From NCBI GenBank assembly GCA_029239935.1, contig JARBTY010000037.1, forward strand, positions 1 to 21,018: a stretch of DNA of 21,018 nt, in the 5' to 3' direction. Below, piece after piece: positions 1 to 8,897 of the stretch (the stretch's first letter is position 1; the number at the start of each line of letters is the position of its first letter). A program made the position numbers and the translations under genes. Under the pieces are notes generated by a model that saw nothing but the letters and a program-made list of their open reading frames with translations, did not search any database and was not told the DNA's origin. This DNA is from Clostridia bacterium. Lineage in GTDB: Bacteria; Bacillota_A; Clostridia; Lachnospirales; Cellulosilyticaceae.

Positions 1-35
1 CCAAACCTTCGTATTTAATGTTTGATACTCTATTG

Positions 36-66
36 AGCATAAACCTTAAAGTAAACTCTAAGTCAA
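36..66 (-). promoter_or_regulatory. MerR-type promoter for a gene beyond the left edge
   Basis: Reading leftward on the minus strand there is a -35 box TTGACT (61-66) and a -10 box TATGCT (36-41) separated by 19 bp. The spacer contains the near-perfect palindrome CTTAGAGT-TT-ACTTTAAG. A 19-20 bp spacer holding a dyad is the hallmark of promoters activated by MerR-family regulators, which untwist the DNA to align the two boxes. The expected transcription start is near 29, so the controlled gene and any regulator gene lie outside the window. The boxes and dyad are seen directly; the MerR assignment is inferred. Confidence 0.5.
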
Positions 67-100
67 TACCAAATAAAGCCGTAAAGTTCTTGTTTTATTT

Positions 101-131
101 ACTATATCACACCAACTGCCCCCTCAGTCAA
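101..131 (-). promoter_or_regulatory. possible second leftward promoter
   Basis: On the minus strand TTGACT (126-131) is followed by GATATA after 17 bp, or by TATAGT (101-106) after 19 bp. The spacer starts with a small G-rich dyad, ACTG...CAGT. It lies about 65 bp upstream of the MerR-like promoter and points the same way, so it may be a tandem promoter for the same off-window gene. In AT-rich DNA such matches also arise by chance. Confidence 0.25.
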
Positions 132-160
132 TAGCTTGGCCTAATTATTCTTCCTGATAT

Positions 161-198
161 AAAAAGGCCTCAGAGTTTATCTACTCCAAAGCCTTTTC
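161..198 (-). terminator. terminator of the collagen-like gene
   Basis: On the minus strand, 8 nt after the stop codon of the collagen-like gene, arms AAAAGGC (191-197) and GCCTTTT (162-168) can pair, with an inner GAGT/ACTC pairing. The descending arm ends in a run of five T (161-165). This fits a rho-independent terminator. Confidence 0.6.
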
Positions 199-205
199 TG
201 ATTCA

Positions 206-1967
<1,762 letters not shown>

Positions 1968-2109
1968 TTTATCCCCCCTGCATGGTTACCCATACTTCAT
2001 ATAAATTTTTCTTTCTTAAAATCATTTTATGCACGTACATCATTTAAAGTTCTAAAATCAAGGATTACTTTATCTATTCACTTTAATGATAATTTTTATT
2101 AATTGATAC

Positions 2110-2138
2110 TTGTTTTCATAATTTAAAGATGTTATACT
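2110..2138 (+). promoter_or_regulatory. sigma-A promoter of the superoxide dismutase gene
   Basis: TTGTTT (2110-2115) and TATACT (2133-2138) are separated by 17 bp. The predicted start near 2145 leaves an untranslated leader of about 140 nt before the sod start codon. Confidence 0.5.
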
Positions 2139-2161
2139 ATTAATACCAAGTAAAACACTTG

Positions 2162-2250
2162 GGTATAAAATCTATTTTCATACCTCGTCGAATAAATGAT
2201 TGAATGTATGATATTTTAAAAACACCACATACTTATGAGGTAACTCATAA
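2162..2250 (+). promoter_or_regulatory. two inverted repeats in the sod leader
   Basis: The leader between the promoter and the sod gene has two dyads. The first pairs GGTATAAAA (2162-2170) with TTTT-C-ATACC (2175-2184), with one bulged base. The second is the exact 18-bp palindrome TTATGAG-GTAA-CTCATAA (2233-2250), ending 33 nt before the start codon. They could be an RNA stem or operator sites for a redox or metal regulator. No known motif was recognised. Confidence 0.3.
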
Positions 2251-2283
2251 ATGATAATAAGAAAATCAAAGGAGGACTCCATT

Positions 2284-2904
2284 ATGTTTAAACAAATAGA
2301 ACTCGCGTATGACTTTAAAGCGCTCGAACCTTATATTGATGAAGTAACTATGACTACTCACTACTCCAAGCACCACGCCGCTTATACTAGCAACCTCAAT
2401 GCTGCGGTTGAAAAAACACCTGAGGCATCTGGAAAAACTGTAGAAGAAATACTTAGCCGTCTTGATAACATCCTAGATCCTGCCTTACGTACAGCTATCC
2501 GCAACAACGGCGGTGGTTTTTACAATCACAATCTCTATTTTGGGATTCTATCTCCAAATGGCAGTAAAGAACCTTCTGGTGCACTCCACCAACAAATTAC
2601 CGCAACTTTTGATAGTGTTGAGAGTTTAAAGGATAAGCTTTCAGCTGCGGCGCTCTCTCAATTTGGCTCTGGCTGGGCATGGCTGGCCACTGATAAGGCT
2701 GGCAAGCTTCAAATCAGTTCAACACCTAATCAGGACAACCCTTTCATGAAAGAGGGTTCATTAACACCTATCCTTTGTATTGATGTATGGGAACACGCCT
2801 ATTACCTGAAGTATAAAAATCTTCGTGCAGACTATATCAAAGCCTTTTGGGAAGTGCTTGACTGGCATAAAGTAGCTGAACTTTATGAAGCTGCAAAAGA
2901 CTGA
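2284..2904 (+). CDS. sodA: superoxide dismutase, Fe/Mn family, Mn-type signature
   Basis: A 206-residue protein that converts superoxide to hydrogen peroxide and oxygen in the cytoplasm. The metal ligands of the family are all present: His26, His82 (in NHNLYF), Asp167 and His171 (DVWEHAYY). The gateway Tyr34 is present, as is the FGSGWAWL segment at 127-134. Gly78 together with Gln150 (NQDNP) is the pattern of Mn-dependent enzymes; Fe enzymes carry the glutamine at the earlier site. The usual His of the GGHxNH segment is Phe79 here. The frame is open upstream to an ATG at 2251, but that has no ribosome site. ATG 2284 follows AAAGGAGG with good spacing, so it was chosen. The gene is monocistronic with its own promoter and terminator. 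Metal preference is inferred, and a cambialistic enzyme is possible. Confidence 0.95.
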   Translation: MFKQIELAYDFKALEPYIDEVTMTTHYSKHHAAYTSNLNAAVEKTPEASGKTVEEILSRLDNILDPALRTAIRNNGGGFYNHNLYFGILSPNGSKEPSGALHQQITATFDSVESLKDKLSAAALSQFGSGWAWLATDKAGKLQISSTPNQDNPFMKEGSLTPILCIDVWEHAYYLKYKNLRADYIKAFWEVLDWHKVAELYEAAKD

Positions 2905-2917
2905 AAATCCCTTTAAT

Positions 2918-2962
2918 AAAAAAAGTAGTCAACAGATCTTTTTATCTGATGACTACTTTTTT
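2918..2962. terminator. bidirectional terminator between sod and the hydrogenase-like gene
   Basis: Thirteen base pairs (AAAAAAGTAGTCA with TGACTACTTTTTT) plus an inner CAGAT/ATCTG pairing enclose a T-rich loop. A-runs on one side and T-runs on the other allow it to stop both the plus-strand sod transcript and the minus-strand gene that ends at 2969. Confidence 0.85.
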
Positions 2963-2968
2963 GTAAGT

Positions 2969-4357
2969 CTATTTTCTAGATAATATTTTTTTCATTTCTT
3001 CATTGTGGATGATGTCTTCTATCCCGTTAAGGTTAAATTGTTTGAGAATTTTCATAACATTTAAATTGTCAAAGGGGGTCAGTATAAAGGAGTCCTCTCC
3101 AAATTCATTCACTCGATTTGCACCACTCACTGCATCGACATTTGTTTTAGGGCCTCCTACACATCCCCCTGAGCACCCCATTCCTTCAATAAAGTTAGCT
3201 TCAGTTTTGACATGGTTATGCAGCTCTTCCAGTAGCTTTTTGCAAGCTTTTACACCACTTACTTTTCTGGCTTTGAGCTTAATAACCCTAGCTGGCTCTA
3301 GTCTATTGACTACCGTCTTGACTGAAAAACTTACTCCTCCTGTTCTTGCATAAAGTCTTCCTCCCAGAGAGGCCTGATCTTTTTCATAGCCTTGAAGTGC
3401 TTCAGGATGAATATCCAGCACATGAAAAATTTCTTTTAATTCTTTGAAATTTAATACATAATCAATAGCCCCTTTTAGTTCCTCTTCCATCGCTTCAGAC
3501 TTCTTGGCCACGCAAGGTGCAATGAATACCACCTTAGCCTCTTCATATAACTTCTTTAAAATCCTGCCCGAAGCAATCATCGGTGATACCGATGGTGACA
3601 GGTGGTTATACACATCTGGATAACTTTTTTTAATCATATTAAACCATATAGGACAACAACAGCTTGTCAGCAAAAAATCCTCTTCGCGCCTTACCATATG
3701 ATTGAATTCGAAAGCTTCTTTTATCGTAAGAATATCCGCAAACAAGGCTACTTCTATCATATCCTCAAAACCCATCATCCTTAGAGCAGTCCTTAACTGT
3801 CCCATGGTGACATCCTCTCCAAACTGACCAATGATTGCCGGCGCAACCGTGGCATAGACTGGTATTTTTTCATTTTTGAGCATATCAATCATAGGCATAA
3901 ATTCGATTTTATCCGCTATGCCTCCAAAATCACACTTTGCAATACAATACCCACATTCTAGACATTCTCCCTTTTCTTCTTGAGGATGCTTTGTTCTGGT
4001 ATAAAGCTGCGTTTCATATTTACCTTGGGATACACACTCACAGCCATGGGTTTCGCAGTATTGACACGGACCTTCTATTTGATTCACTACAGGTCTTTTA
4101 ATCGCCTGACTCTCTTTCATCAAATCCAACTCATGCTCAAATACCCCTCTACCGTTAGGGTTTAATCCCATAGCCATCCTAATGTGATCCTTTATAAACG
4201 GCATCTCATCATCAGTAAACTCATATTTTACCTTTATCTCTTCTGCCAAAACCTCTAAATCAGATATAGTATTTAAACTACCATTCCAATACCTCTTCAC
4301 GAGTTCACCAAAAATATACATGCGTTTTTCATTAAAATTAATATATTTATTTTTCAC
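2969..4357 (-). CDS. [FeFe]-hydrogenase-like iron-sulfur protein
   Basis: About 462 residues, with no membrane segment. Numbered from GTG 4366 (three more residues), the N-terminal part has a cysteine cluster at 101, 104, 109 and 111 and a CxxCxxCxxxC ferredoxin-type cluster at 135, 138, 141 and 145. The rest is the hydrogenase large-subunit domain. Its H-cluster motifs are present but altered: TSCCCPIW (235-241; usual TSCCPxW), APCVAKKSE (284-291) and GMGCSGGCVGGPK (395-407; usual ACPGGCxxGGGQP). All four cluster-ligand cysteines can be assigned. Lost GGGQ and extra cysteine suggest a divergent, perhaps sensory or slow group C/D-like hydrogenase rather than the main fermentative enzyme. GTG 4357 has AAGGAG 8 nt upstream and was preferred over GTG 4366. 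Maturation genes hydEFG are not in the window. Confidence 0.8.
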   Translation of the reverse strand: MKNKYINFNEKRMYIFGELVKRYWNGSLNTISDLEVLAEEIKVKYEFTDDEMPFIKDHIRMAMGLNPNGRGVFEHELDLMKESQAIKRPVVNQIEGPCQYCETHGCECVSQGKYETQLYTRTKHPQEEKGECLECGYCIAKCDFGGIADKIEFMPMIDMLKNEKIPVYATVAPAIIGQFGEDVTMGQLRTALRMMGFEDMIEVALFADILTIKEAFEFNHMVRREEDFLLTSCCCPIWFNMIKKSYPDVYNHLSPSVSPMIASGRILKKLYEEAKVVFIAPCVAKKSEAMEEELKGAIDYVLNFKELKEIFHVLDIHPEALQGYEKDQASLGGRLYARTGGVSFSVKTVVNRLEPARVIKLKARKVSGVKACKKLLEELHNHVKTEANFIEGMGCSGGCVGGPKTNVDAVSGANRVNEFGEDSFILTPFDNLNVMKILKQFNLNGIEDIIHNEEMKKILSRK

Positions 4358-4527
4358 ATTAAGCACTCCTTGTCAATATACCCATTTATCCATTTTTTCT
4401 ATTGAATACCCGAAGATAATATTTAGTATTGCCACAAAAAAAACGACTATTCTCTTTATATCTCAGTCTTCTTATTCTATCTGATAAAATATGCCCGTTC
4501 TCTGGCGGCGCTACTCTTAGTTAAGGC

Positions 4528-4557
4528 TTGTTTTTAAAATGAAATATGTAGTACAAT
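4528..4557 (+). promoter_or_regulatory. sigma-A promoter of the FprA gene
   Basis: TTGTTT (4528-4533) and TACAAT (4552-4557) with an 18-bp spacer lie 50 nt before the FprA start. The rest of 4367-4607, between the divergent hydrogenase-like and FprA genes, is AT-rich with no other feature recognised. Confidence 0.55.
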
Positions 4558-4607
4558 AGGATTGTCTAAAAAAAATCAGAAATCAAAAGATCGGAGGTAT
4601 TTGTACA

Positions 4608-5819
4608 ATGTATAGTGTTCAAGAAATTACACCACAAGTATTTTGGGTCGGAGGAAGTGACAGACGGCTTGAACGATTTGAAAATATGTTTCCTCTTCCA
4701 AACGGTGTTTCATACAATTCATACCTTATTACAGACGAAAAAACCGCATTAATTGATACAGTTGATGCATCCATTAGTGCATTATATCTTGAAAATGTCA
4801 CCCATGTATTAGATGGCCGTCCACTAGATTATTTAATCATCAACCATATGGAACCAGATCACTGCGCGAGTATTGAAGAGATTGTAAGGCGTTATCCAGA
4901 GGTACAGGTTATCGGCAACAAAAAAACTTTCCAGTTCTTCGAACAGTATTATAGTCTTGATATATCTGCTAACTGCCTTGAAGTGAATGAAGGACATGAG
5001 TTATCCCTTGGCAACCACACGCTGCGCTTTTACTTAGCCCCTATGGTTCATTGGCCAGAAGTCATGGTGACTTATGAAATCTCACAGGGTATTCTTTTTT
5101 CTGCTGATGCCTTTGGGTCCTTTGGTGCCCTGTCCGGCAATCTGTTCGCAGATGAGACAGACTTTGAAAACGCCTTTGCAGATGAAGCCAGACGTTATTA
5201 TGCCAATATTGTAGGCCGTTATGGTATGCAGGTACAAGCACTTCTTAAAAAGTTTACCAGCGTTGACATTCATATGATTTGCTCTCTCCACGGGCCTATA
5301 TGGCGCAAGGATGATATCTCATACATTCTGGATAAATATGATAAGTGGAGCCGTTATGCCCCTGAGAAAAAAGGTATTGTCCTTTTTTATGCCTCTATGT
5401 ATGGCAATACAGAAAATGTAATCAATGCCTTGGCTAATAAACTTGCTAAACTTGGTGTGCAGGATATGCGTCTGTATGACGTTTCCAAAACTCATCCATC
5501 CTATATCATCTCTGATGTTTGGAAATATAGTCATATGGTCATTGCTTCCCCGACCTACAATATGCACCTTTATTTTGTAATGGATTCTCTTTTAAGAGAA
5601 ATGTCTGCTCTCGGAATTAAAAATCGTAAAGCTTCTCTTATCGGTAACCATACTTGGTCCAGTGCTGCTCTTAAAAACATGCAGGAATTGGTTGGCACAA
5701 TGAAAAATATTGAAATTGTCGGTGCGCCTCTAGATGTTCGCTCTACACTAAAACCTGATAGGGAATCTGAGCTGGATACACTCGCTGATGCTATCTATGC
5801 CTCTTTATCAGAAGTATAA
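4608..5819 (+). CDS. fprA: A-type flavoprotein FprA (flavo-diiron oxygen/NO reductase)
   Basis: A 403-residue cytoplasmic enzyme of the length normal for the family. It reduces oxygen to water or nitric oxide to nitrous oxide, taking electrons from rubredoxin or a related carrier. Residues 1-250 form the metallo-beta-lactamase-like domain with a full set of diiron ligands: His80, Glu82 and Asp84 (NHMEPDH), His148, Asp167 and His228 (SLHGP). Residues about 255-400 form a flavodoxin domain with the FMN-phosphate loop YASMYGNTEN. There is no C-terminal rubredoxin or flavin-reductase extension, so the electron donor is a separate protein. GGAGG lies 11 nt before ATG. With sod and the hydrogenase-like gene next door, a role in oxygen defence is the simplest reading. 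No rubredoxin gene was seen nearby. Confidence 0.95.
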   Translation: MYSVQEITPQVFWVGGSDRRLERFENMFPLPNGVSYNSYLITDEKTALIDTVDASISALYLENVTHVLDGRPLDYLIINHMEPDHCASIEEIVRRYPEVQVIGNKKTFQFFEQYYSLDISANCLEVNEGHELSLGNHTLRFYLAPMVHWPEVMVTYEISQGILFSADAFGSFGALSGNLFADETDFENAFADEARRYYANIVGRYGMQVQALLKKFTSVDIHMICSLHGPIWRKDDISYILDKYDKWSRYAPEKKGIVLFYASMYGNTENVINALANKLAKLGVQDMRLYDVSKTHPSYIISDVWKYSHMVIASPTYNMHLYFVMDSLLREMSALGIKNRKASLIGNHTWSSAALKNMQELVGTMKNIEIVGAPLDVRSTLKPDRESELDTLADAIYASLSEV

Positions 5820-5835
5820 ACGCAAGGTAAAAAAG

Positions 5836-5859
5836 TCCCTCGGATGTTTATCCGAGGGA
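5836..5859. terminator. terminator between fprA and the MurNAc operon
   Basis: A perfect 10-bp stem, TCCCTCGGAT with ATCCGAGGGA, has a GTTT loop. On the minus strand it is followed by ACTTTTTT, so it ends the mur operon 13 nt after the crr stop. On the plus strand the T-run is weaker, but it may also serve fprA. Confidence 0.85.
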
Positions 5860-5871
5860 TTCTGTAAATGA

Positions 5872-6354
5872 TTATTTTTTTATAAATACTGTTATTAAAA
5901 TGTCTGTGCTTTCAAAAAGGCCATTTTTCTCTATTCGCTCCACTGCTTCCATATTGGTAATGATTATAGGTGAAACTGTAGATTTAGCCCTCTCCTTCAC
6001 TAGCTCCAAATCAAAGCTTAGAAGACTCTGTCCTCTTTTTACCTTATCACCTTCAGCTACCAGATTCTTAAAGCCTTCTCCTTTCATATCTACTGTATCT
6101 AGCCCTACATGAATAAGAAATTCAACACCTTCTTTGGTCCTGATGCCAATGGCGTGGCCTGTTTCTGCCATTACAATAATCTCGCCATCTGCCGGTGAAT
6201 AGACCTTGCCTTCTGTTGGATAGATGGCTACCCCATCTCCCATATACTTTTGTGCGAATACATCATCCGGCACTTCAGTAATATCAACAATCTTCCCCTT
6301 TATTGGAATACCCATCTGAAGCGGACTATTTTTCTTTTTACTGAATAAACCCAT
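5872..6354 (-). CDS. crr: PTS EIIA component, glucose (Crr) type
   Basis: A 160-residue soluble phosphocarrier that passes phosphate from HPr to an EIIB domain. The active-site histidine is His82 in EFLIHVGLDTVDMKG; the supporting histidine is His67 in ETGHAIG. Both match the Crr family. An AGGAGG ribosome site lies 8 nt before ATG, 38 nt after mupG. It is the last gene of the MurNAc operon. MurP here has only IIB and IIC domains, so this EIIA most likely phosphorylates it, though Crr-type proteins can also serve glucose or other transporters. The name crr is by family; whether it also acts in catabolite control is unknown. Confidence 0.9.
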   Translation of the reverse strand: MGLFSKKKNSPLQMGIPIKGKIVDITEVPDDVFAQKYMGDGVAIYPTEGKVYSPADGEIIVMAETGHAIGIRTKEGVEFLIHVGLDTVDMKGEGFKNLVAEGDKVKRGQSLLSFDLELVKERAKSTVSPIIITNMEAVERIEKNGLFESTDILITVFIKK

Positions 6355-6392
6355 TCTTTCTGCCTCCTAATATGCTCTAGTATCAAGTTTTT

Positions 6393-7439
6393 TTAGCCTC
6401 TTTCCAACCTAATTCCTGCACCATTTTTAATACAATATATAATCTCGATATACTCTTCTTTAATATGTCCAATGACATTCACCCGGTCATCCTGCGGAAG
6501 CTCTTTCCGAATGATTTGAATCTCTCCTGAATACCTGCCGTAGTGCTTGTTGTCCATCGTAATTGCTCCAGCATATCTTATACTGCAATGGTTGGGTTCT
6601 TGAAGCGCCCCTTCACAGGAATATTCCCTTGATTCCTTCAGCCTCATCAGGGACGCAGGTGAATCTACCCGAATGGTAAAACATTTCCCATACAAATAGT
6701 CATATTGCGCGTCTAAAACTGCCGGAACAACAATAATGCCATCCTGCTCATAAGCCTTAATAAGTGATTCCTGCTTTTCCGAAAGCTGTACGTCTCCTAT
6801 AAAAATGCCATCTATATTAAAATTTACCGCAAGATCCAGATACCCTATATAGGGAGGCATCTTTCTATGTTTTTCTAAAGTTGGCAGCCCTTCTTCGATA
6901 GGCCCTCTTTTTATTTCATCTCCTGGTATAAAAGCAAGCACCTTGATACCCATAGCCTGAAGTTCCTTATTGACACAGCTGAAATACCCCTCATCCAACC
7001 CTGTTTCAGGTCTTGGATAATAATTATGCATGGCATAAATTTGTTTCCCCGCATCAACCAGTGCTTTTGCTTCCAAGCGATTAACTGTAGAGGCATTAAA
7101 AGCTATACCAAAGTGCGCGTGAATACCTAAAATTTCTTTCAAACTAAAGCCATAATCTATTCTCAAAATGTCTAACCCCATATCCTGTGCAAAACTATTG
7201 ATGTCCGTGTAATCAAAAAACTTAAGTGTCTTTGGAGATACGTCACCAATAATAAAAAATCCTGCTTCTTTTAGAAAATGACATAATCCTCTCGCCTTTT
7301 GAGTGTACTCAGCATCTAACTCTTCTTGGATGTGAAAGGAGGTAAAGACAAAGGTTTCTTTTATCCCCTCCTTAAGAAGTCTTTCTTTTTGCCACTCTAA
7401 AGTACTGACATAAACGGATCTTCCTAACTGATTAAACAT
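6393..7439 (-). CDS. mupG: 6-phospho-N-acetylmuramidase MupG (DUF871 family)
   Basis: A 348-residue cytoplasmic protein of the DUF871 family, whose Staphylococcus aureus member MupG splits MurNAc-6-phosphate-GlcNAc into MurNAc-6-phosphate and GlcNAc. Recognisable family segments are HNYYPRPETGLD (near residue 140) and FIPGDEIKRGPIEEGLPTLE. The fold expected is an N-terminal TIM barrel (to about 240) and a C-terminal cyclophilin-like barrel. ATG 7439 overlaps the murP stop by 8 nt (ATGTTTAA), which points to translational coupling. Placement with murQ and murP strongly supports the function: disaccharides imported by MurP would be cut here before MurQ acts. Catalytic residues were not assigned. 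Confidence 0.88.
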   Translation of the reverse strand: MFNQLGRSVYVSTLEWQKERLLKEGIKETFVFTSFHIQEELDAEYTQKARGLCHFLKEAGFFIIGDVSPKTLKFFDYTDINSFAQDMGLDILRIDYGFSLKEILGIHAHFGIAFNASTVNRLEAKALVDAGKQIYAMHNYYPRPETGLDEGYFSCVNKELQAMGIKVLAFIPGDEIKRGPIEEGLPTLEKHRKMPPYIGYLDLAVNFNIDGIFIGDVQLSEKQESLIKAYEQDGIIVVPAVLDAQYDYLYGKCFTIRVDSPASLMRLKESREYSCEGALQEPNHCSIRYAGAITMDNKHYGRYSGEIQIIRKELPQDDRVNVIGHIKEEYIEIIYCIKNGAGIRLERG

Positions 7440-8862
7440 TTGCTATATCCTTATCTTTAATGAACAAGTATGTAACGATAAAACCTCCTGCATAGGCGAT
7501 AAAAATCCCTAGGACATAGTTCACCATAGAAGCTGGCTGCATGACTGCAATGGCCACCAGACCTGATGGTCCCCACGCAGATGCCAACACCTTTGTTGCC
7601 ATAACGAATGCACCGCCAAAACCCGCTCCAAGACCTGCTGTAATAAAAGGTTTGCCTAGTGGAAGTGTTACCCCATAAATAAGCGGTTCACCAACACCTA
7701 AAATACCTGCTGGCAGTGCCCCTGCGATAATCTTTTTCATCCTATCATTTTTAACCTTTTTAGCTTTAAAGTAAATAGCAATAGCCGCTCCTACCTGACC
7801 TGCCCCTGCCATCGCAAGTACTGGGAATAAACTCACTCCCCCAAGAACTTCCAGCTGTATGGCATAGATTGGAATGAGACCATGATGTAAGCCTAATAAC
7901 ACCATAGGCAAAAAGGCCGCTGACAAAATATATCCGGAAATAATGCTGACAAAGGTATTATCTGAATTAATAAATACACTTAAGCCTTTTACCAGCCAAT
8001 CTGATAGAATACCTGATACAGGCATGATCACACACACAAAGACAACGCCTACCACCAATAAGGATACTAGGGGGGTTACGATAAGATCCAGTACATCGGG
8101 TACTCTTTTTCTCACCCACTTCTCCACTTTGGCAAGGATATATACCCCAATAATGACCCCAATGATACCGCCTTTTCCTGTTGTCAGTATAGAATTGAGC
8201 GCATTTTCTTGATCTAATAGACCAAAAACTCCTGAAATATCATTAATTAATGCATTAATTGAAATGGCACCAATCATACCCCCTAGCGCTTCTGTTGCTC
8301 CAAATCTCTTGGCTGCATTAATGCCTGTATAGATTGCAAAATACCCAAGGAACCCAGTTCCAAGCAAGGAAAACATCATTCTTGTTACTACCCAAAATTG
8401 ATTGTCCGCAGCTAGTGTGCCATTTCCCAAAAGCGTATTGAGTAAAGAACCTAAACCGTTGAATATACCCGCCGCTATGATAGCTGGTATAAGTGGGATA
8501 AAAATACCTGCGATAGTTTCTAGCGCTTGCTTTCCTTTACTTTGTTTCTTCCCTGCCTTAATTGTCTCTTTGTTAGCCTTCCAGTCTTCTTCAACCGCTG
8601 CATCTTTAGCCACACCATGTTCTTCTGCTACAATGTCAAGAATCTTTTTAGCTTTCCCAGGTCCTACGACTACCTGAAGGGTTTCAGCCTCTACTACACC
8701 TAAAACACCCTCTGTTTTCTTAAGCTCTGCAATATCTGCTTTACTTGAATCTTTTAGTCTCAAGCGAAGCCTTGTCATACAATTTGTTGCCGATGAAACA
8801 TTGGTTTTGCCTCCAACCAGCTCTAAGATTCTGGCTGCTAATTGATTGTTACTGATAGCCAT
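7432..8862 (-). CDS. murP: PTS EIIBC transporter for N-acetylmuramic acid / MurNAc-GlcNAc
   Basis: A 476-residue membrane permease of the glucose/sucrose PTS superfamily. Residues 1-85 are the EIIB domain with phosphocysteine Cys28 in SATNCMTRLRLRL. A charged linker (about 90-115) leads to the EIIC domain with roughly ten membrane segments, including the conserved LGLHHGLIPIYA and GVGEPLIYGVTLPLG motifs. It imports MurNAc, or the disaccharide MurNAc-GlcNAc, with phosphorylation at carbon 6. EIIA is absent, as in known MurP proteins, and is probably supplied by the crr-like gene two genes downstream. Start ATG 8862 was chosen because AGGGGAG lies 10 nt upstream; GTG 8871 would be only 1 nt from it. 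The gene is 35 nt after murQ. The exact sugar is inferred from the operon. Confidence 0.9.
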   Translation of the reverse strand: MAISNNQLAARILELVGGKTNVSSATNCMTRLRLRLKDSSKADIAELKKTEGVLGVVEAETLQVVVGPGKAKKILDIVAEEHGVAKDAAVEEDWKANKETIKAGKKQSKGKQALETIAGIFIPLIPAIIAAGIFNGLGSLLNTLLGNGTLAADNQFWVVTRMMFSLLGTGFLGYFAIYTGINAAKRFGATEALGGMIGAISINALINDISGVFGLLDQENALNSILTTGKGGIIGVIIGVYILAKVEKWVRKRVPDVLDLIVTPLVSLLVVGVVFVCVIMPVSGILSDWLVKGLSVFINSDNTFVSIISGYILSAAFLPMVLLGLHHGLIPIYAIQLEVLGGVSLFPVLAMAGAGQVGAAIAIYFKAKKVKNDRMKKIIAGALPAGILGVGEPLIYGVTLPLGKPFITAGLGAGFGGAFVMATKVLASAWGPSGLVAIAVMQPASMVNYVLGIFIAYAGGFIVTYLFIKDKDIANV

Positions 8863-8897
8863 AGTGCACACACTCCCCTTAATAATATATTTTAAAA

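Noticed and set aside
3..140. Open plus-strand frame from the left edge ending TAG at about 140, possible gene tail.
   Set aside because: Only 46 codons with no recognisable sequence, and it overlaps two minus-strand promoter-like elements. Chance is likely.
2251..2283. Upstream ATG 2251 as the start of superoxide dismutase.
   Set aside because: It lies at the edge of a palindrome without a ribosome site. AAAGGAGG before ATG 2284 and the family length support the later start.
7943..8677. Plus-strand frames antisense to murP (7943-8212, 8402-8677) and similar ones antisense to murQ, manC and fprA.
   Set aside because: No ribosome sites, low-complexity composition, and full overlap with strongly supported genes.
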